64,000 nt of DNA from Streptomyces sp. NBC_00224. GTDB lineage: Bacteria > Actinomycetota > Actinomycetes > Streptomycetales > Streptomycetaceae. The stretch lies in assembly GCF_041435195.1 (NCBI RefSeq), contig NZ_CP108106.1, positions 4,560,501 through 4,624,500 on the forward strand, given 5' to 3'. The notes beneath the pieces are model-generated. The model saw nothing but the letters and a program-made list of their open reading frames with translations. It made no database searches and was not told the origin of the DNA. Shown here piece after piece: positions 60,843 through 64,000 of this stretch (positions within the stretch are counted from its first letter, which is position 1; every line of letters begins with the position of its first letter). The translations under genes were made by a program, and so were the position numbers.

Positions 60843-60880
60843 GAGGGGGCGGCTGTTTCACGTGAAACAGCCGCCCCCTC
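60843..60880. promoter_or_regulatory. parS embedded in a perfect 38-bp palindrome
   Basis: The central 14 bases (60855-60868) are GTTTCACGTGAAAC, an exact parS site. The flanks GAGGGGGCGGCT and AGCCGCCCCCTC extend the symmetry so that all 38 bases are self-complementary. In RNA it would form a 19-bp hairpin. It lies between pyrE and fba, both leftward, where a pyrE terminator would be expected. One element may thus serve chromosome segregation and transcription termination. Confidence 0.93.
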
Positions 60881-61015
60881 GGGGAAAGCACAGGTCAGAG
60901 CCGGTATACGAGGGCTCAGGGACCTTGGGCACCACTTTCGGAGTGCCCGTCAGGCGATCTTGCCGGGTCCCCCGGACCGGTTACGGCCGCGGTGACGGTC
61001 CGGGTATTTCGCCCG

Positions 61016-61555
61016 TTACGCCAGGCCCAGGTCTCCCAGCTGGTACCCCGTGAGGTACGCGAGGCCCGCCTCGGCGATGGCGTCGGCCGCGCCCCGGTCG
61101 ACGATCGTGGCCACGGCGACGACCTCGCCGCCCGCCTCGCGCACCGCCTCGACGGCCGTCAGCGGCGAGCCTCCGGTGGTGGAGGTGTCCTCGACCACCA
61201 GGCAGCGACGGCCCTTGACGTCCGTGCCCTCGATGCGGCGCTGCATGCCGTGCGCCTTCTGCGCCTTGCGCACGACGAAGGCGTCCAGGCGCTGCCCGCG
61301 CGCGGCGGAGGCGTGCAGCATCGACGTCGCCACCGGGTCGGCGCCGAGGGTCAGGCCGCCCACGCAGTCGAAGTCCAGGTCGGCGGTGAGGTCGAGCATG
61401 ACCTGGCCGACCAGCGGCGCGGCCTCGCCGTCCAGGGTGATCCGGCGCAGGTCGATGTAGTAGTCGGCTTCCCGACCCGACGAGAGGGTCACCTTGCCGT
61501 GCACCACGGCCTTGTCCTTGATCTGCTGGAGCAGGTCAGCGCGTACGTCAGTCAT
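61016..61555 (-). CDS. pyrE: Orotate phosphoribosyltransferase
   Basis: 179 residues. The PRPP-binding loop RCLVVEDTSTTGGSPLTAVE, the N-terminal GKVTLSSGREADYYIDLRRI and GLTLGADPVATSMLHASA match OPRTase. It converts orotate and PRPP to OMP in pyrimidine synthesis. The aldose-epimerase-like gene ends 10 bases upstream, so the two probably share a transcript even though their functions are unrelated. Confidence 0.94.
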   Translation of the reverse strand: MTDVRADLLQQIKDKAVVHGKVTLSSGREADYYIDLRRITLDGEAAPLVGQVMLDLTADLDFDCVGGLTLGADPVATSMLHASAARGQRLDAFVVRKAQKAHGMQRRIEGTDVKGRRCLVVEDTSTTGGSPLTAVEAVREAGGEVVAVATIVDRGAADAIAEAGLAYLTGYQLGDLGLA

Positions 61556-61565
61556 GTCCGCCAGC

Positions 61566-62372
61566 TTAGAGGCGACGCCAGCTCCAGGTCGTCGCCAGCT
61601 CCAACGGGTCCACCGGCGTCACCAGCCTCGGCAGCGTGTTGAGGCCGTTGGGCGGGCCGGACTGGGGCTCCACGCACACCGCCTCCTCCTGCTCGTCGTA
61701 GACGACCACCCACTCGCTGCGGCTAGCCACCTTCAGCTCCAGCTGCTCCGGCCAGGTGAGGGTGACGTCGACGCCGTCGGGCATGCCGAAGCAGTCGTCC
61801 CAGGGGCCGGGCAGGGGATCGATGCGGCGGCCGGTGGGCAGGTGGTCGTCGCCGCGCTCCTCCTGCCAGGCGGGGGCGAACCCGAGCCGTACGTCCTCGC
61901 CGCCGAGGCTGCGCCGGAACCAGGGGTGCCAGCCGACCTGCGCGGGGAAGGAGTCGCCGTACGTCTCGACGCCCATGGTGAGCGTCAGCGCGCTCTCGGA
62001 CAGCTCGAAGATCTGGGTGACGCGGCCGGTGTACGGCCAGGGGTCGGCCAGGTCGTACGTGAAGTGGGCCTCGGCGTGGCCGGACTCGCCTCCGCCGGTG
62101 CGCACCCGCTTCCAGGCGGTGTCGCGGCCGGTGCCGTGGATGGCGTGCGGCGGGGAGTTCAGCGGCAGCTGGTGCTTGGTGCCGCCGTTGCGGAACTCGC
62201 CGTGCTCGATGCGGCCGCACCAGGGGACCATCGGGAACGAGCCGTAGTGCTCGCCCTGGCGCAGCACCTCCGTACCGCCGATACGGAGGCTTTCGATCCG
62301 GCATCCGATGTCCGGACGGACCGTCAACTCGACGTCGCCGGCCGCCAGCCGGACACTCTTCTCGCTACTCAC
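61566..62372 (-). CDS. Aldose 1-epimerase family protein
   Basis: 268 residues from GTG 62372; TAGTGT 7 bases upstream suggests a leaderless transcript. Galactose-mutarotase-fold motifs: LRIGGTEVLRQGEHYGSFPM near the N-terminus, PLNSPPHAIHGTGRDTAWKR with the catalytic-type His, GWHPWFRRSL, and GVDVTLTWPEQLELKVASRS. It could interconvert alpha and beta anomers of a sugar or sugar phosphate. It is followed immediately by pyrE. The precise substrate is unknown. Confidence 0.85.
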   Translation of the reverse strand: MSSEKSVRLAAGDVELTVRPDIGCRIESLRIGGTEVLRQGEHYGSFPMVPWCGRIEHGEFRNGGTKHQLPLNSPPHAIHGTGRDTAWKRVRTGGGESGHAEAHFTYDLADPWPYTGRVTQIFELSESALTLTMGVETYGDSFPAQVGWHPWFRRSLGGEDVRLGFAPAWQEERGDDHLPTGRRIDPLPGPWDDCFGMPDGVDVTLTWPEQLELKVASRSEWVVVYDEQEEAVCVEPQSGPPNGLNTLPRLVTPVDPLELATTWSWRRL

Positions 62373-62441
62373 GCCCCCGACACTACTTGCGTCACCGCAC
62401 ACGCCGGCGCGCGCGCCACCGTGTTGGCCGGAGTGGTGCGG

Positions 62442-63278
62442 TCAGCGGCGGCGGCGCAGCACGCGGCCGACCACCACGGCGGAGGCGAGCGCGAGCGCCG
62501 CGGCCGGGGCGACCCAGCGCAGGGTGGCCCCCGCGCCGACGCCCGCGGGGGCGGGCACGGGCGCGTACCGCCCGCGCGGCGGCGCGTGGTCGACCTCCTC
62601 GGCGCTGCGCCCGATCATGGTCCGCCGCGCGTGGGCGGCCTCTGCGGGTACGTAGTCCGCGTCCCCGGAAAGGTCGAACTCCTCCTCCGCGAGCGGATCG
62701 AGCGCGGGCGGCGGAACGACGGCGTCGAAGACGGAGTGGCCGGCGCCTTCCTCGGGCGTGCCCGACCCGGACCCGGAAGTGGTGGGCCCGGTCGGCCCCG
62801 CCTCGGGCGCCGTGGCGTCCGCCTCGGGCGCGTCCGCGGCTCCCTTGCCCGCGCCCCTGGTGTCCGTGGCGAGCGCCGCGCCGAAGCGGTCGAGCAGGCG
62901 GGAGGCCGAGGCCCTGGCCCCTTCCGGGGTCGCCGTGGACAAGCGGCCGTCCGCCGTCGCCGTGGCGGTGAAGGACAGGCGGGTGCCCTTGCGCTCGGGG
63001 GCCAGGCGGAGGGTGAGGGAGAACTTCGCCGCGCCCGTGCCGCGCACCTCCGTGCCCTGCGCCTCCACGCCGAACGTGTCCTCGTCGAGCTCGGTGATCC
63101 GCAGCGTGCCCCGGTAGGTGATCGTGTGTCCCTCGACGCGGAGCTTCAGCCGCCCGGCCACCGGCGGCTCGCCCGCGTCCTGCTGCAGGCCGGGGACGCA
63201 GCGGGCGACCCTCGCCGGGTCCCGCAGCGTCTGGCGGAGTGACTGGACCTCAACCGGAACGAACACCTCATGCTCCAT
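62442..63278 (-). CDS. SRPBCC/CoxG-like protein with C-terminal membrane anchor
   Basis: 278 residues from ATG 63278. The first 150 residues show the SRPBCC lipid-binding fold of the CoxG type (FVPVEVQSLRQTLRDPARVA, RCVPGLQQ, LKLRVEGHTITYRGTLRITE, RLSFTATATADG). An acidic, disordered linker follows (about 150-245). A single C-terminal membrane helix (TLRWVAPAAALALASAVVVG) with a RRRR end anchors it to the membrane. Ligand unknown. No CO dehydrogenase genes are nearby, so a Cox role is unlikely. Confidence 0.8.
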   Translation of the reverse strand: MEHEVFVPVEVQSLRQTLRDPARVARCVPGLQQDAGEPPVAGRLKLRVEGHTITYRGTLRITELDEDTFGVEAQGTEVRGTGAAKFSLTLRLAPERKGTRLSFTATATADGRLSTATPEGARASASRLLDRFGAALATDTRGAGKGAADAPEADATAPEAGPTGPTTSGSGSGTPEEGAGHSVFDAVVPPPALDPLAEEEFDLSGDADYVPAEAAHARRTMIGRSAEEVDHAPPRGRYAPVPAPAGVGAGATLRWVAPAAALALASAVVVGRVLRRRR

Positions 63279-63341
63279 GGGAAACGAGCCTACTCAGGGG
63301 CGGCCGTCCCGTCTGCGCAAACGCGGCGAAGCCCTGACCCC

Positions 63342-64000
63342 TCATCCCGTATAGCGCGGGTGCACCAGCGTCGACGGGGGCAGTTCGTCGCGGGGCCGCT
63401 CGTCCGCCAGGGGCTCCAGCTCGGGGGCGAGCGGGGCCCCCGGGGGCCCGGACGGCGAGGCCAGGACGAAGCCCCAGTCGTGCGGGGGCTTCGTGGCGTC
63501 CGAGGCGCGGTCGGGGCCCGCCGTGAAACCCGTGAGGCGGCCCGTCGCGCGGTACGGCACGGTCCACAGGCCCGCCGCCCGTACCGTCGACTCCACCGTC
63601 CAGTACGTGTGCGCCCGCGTCGCGACCGGGCCCGCGTGCACCACGATCCGCCCGCCCGGCGCCAGCACCCGCGCGGCGAGGCCGAAGAACTCCTCCGAGT
63701 AGAGCTTGGTGCTCGGGGTGATGCCCGGGTCCGGCAGATCGGAGACCACCACGTCGAACGGCCCGGCCGAGCGCCCCGGCCCCCGCAGCCAGCCGAACGC
63801 GTCCGCGACCACCGGCCGCACCCGCCGGTCGTCGTACGCATGGCCGTTCAGCGCCGACAGGGCCGGGTCGTGGCGCGCCAAGTCGACGACGCCCGCGTCG
63901 AGTTCGACCAGTGTCACCGAGCGCACGCCCGGGTGGCGCAGCACCTCGCGCGCGGCGAGGCCGTCCCCGCCGCCCAGGATCAGCACCCGCCCGTACGGGC
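63342..64000 (-). CDS. Spermidine synthase-like protein, 5' end beyond window
   Basis: The C-terminal 219 residues of a longer gene; the frame is open to the window edge ([13 protein letters not shown]). The SAM-site motif [16 protein letters not shown], the acidic [23 protein letters not shown] and the catalytic-type Asp loop [10 protein letters not shown] match aminopropyltransferases. Streptomyces homologues often carry an N-terminal membrane domain, which would lie to the right of the window. The usual reaction transfers aminopropyl from decarboxylated SAM to putrescine, but the membrane-fused group is uncharacterised. Confidence 0.85.
   Translation of the reverse strand, partial: PYGRVLILGGGDGLAAREVLRHPGVRSVTLVELDAGVVDLARHDPALSALNGHAYDDRRVRPVVADAFGWLRGPGRSAGPFDVVVSDLPDPGITPSTKLYSEEFFGLAARVLAPGGRIVVHAGPVATRAHTYWTVESTVRAAGLWTVPYRATGRLTGFTAGPDRASDATKPPHDWGFVLASPSGPPGAPLAPELEPLADERPRDELPPSTLVHPRYTG

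Overview
The window is high-GC Streptomyces-type chromosomal DNA. GTG starts are common, leaderless-looking promoters recur, TTA codons are very rare, three ParB-binding (parS) sites of the form GTTTCACGTGAAAC are present, and core genes (lysC-asd, recR-ybaB, purA, fba, pyrE) lie close together. Clustered parS sites are typical of the origin-proximal part of a Streptomyces chromosome.

Region 1 (1-6544) is the right part of an actinomycete integrative and conjugative element (AICE) of the pSAM2 type. A leftward transfer and replication operon (conserved protein, TraB-type translocase, small zinc-knuckle proteins, SpdB/SpdD-like proteins, RepSA-like initiator cut by the window edge) is divergent from a monooxygenase-like protein and an XRE/TPR regulator. 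The element ends at a 43-bp 3' fragment of a tRNA-Pro gene (attR). Integrase and excisionase are not in the window and are expected to its left.

Region 2 (6545-11874) holds a STAS protein, a stand-alone CheB methylesterase domain, a CheR-PAS protein and two GAF-ANTAR proteins. This is a chemosensory-like set without a visible receptor.

Region 3 (12040-24798) carries DUF5993/DsbB, a Q-rich protein with an S8 peptidase, a TetR regulator with an FAD dehydrogenase, a lipoprotein, two parS sites, a secreted alkaline phosphatase with a PHO-box-like promoter, an LCP protein, TatA, an S9 peptidase and SURF1.

Region 4 (25003-46999) contains a sigma factor and its partner membrane protein, asd and lysC, a DUF5063 protein, recR, ybaB, a SLATT protein, a methyltransferase, a GT2 glycosyltransferase fused to a large membrane domain, a GntR regulator and an aminotransferase. 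Two related Ser/Thr kinases follow, with a broken XRE gene and an intact DUF397 gene between them, then purA and a diacylglycerol-kinase-like protein.

Region 5 (47260-64000) contains a drug exporter with its TetR regulator, a P450, a two-component system, a tryptophan-to-anthranilate (kynurenine) set, DUF3152 and DUF3151 proteins, a second exporter, fba, pyrE, an aldose epimerase, an SRPBCC protein and part of a spermidine synthase. A dispersed intergenic hairpin repeat, core GCGCAGTTCCCCGCGCCCCT, recurs at gene ends from 24.8 kb onward.
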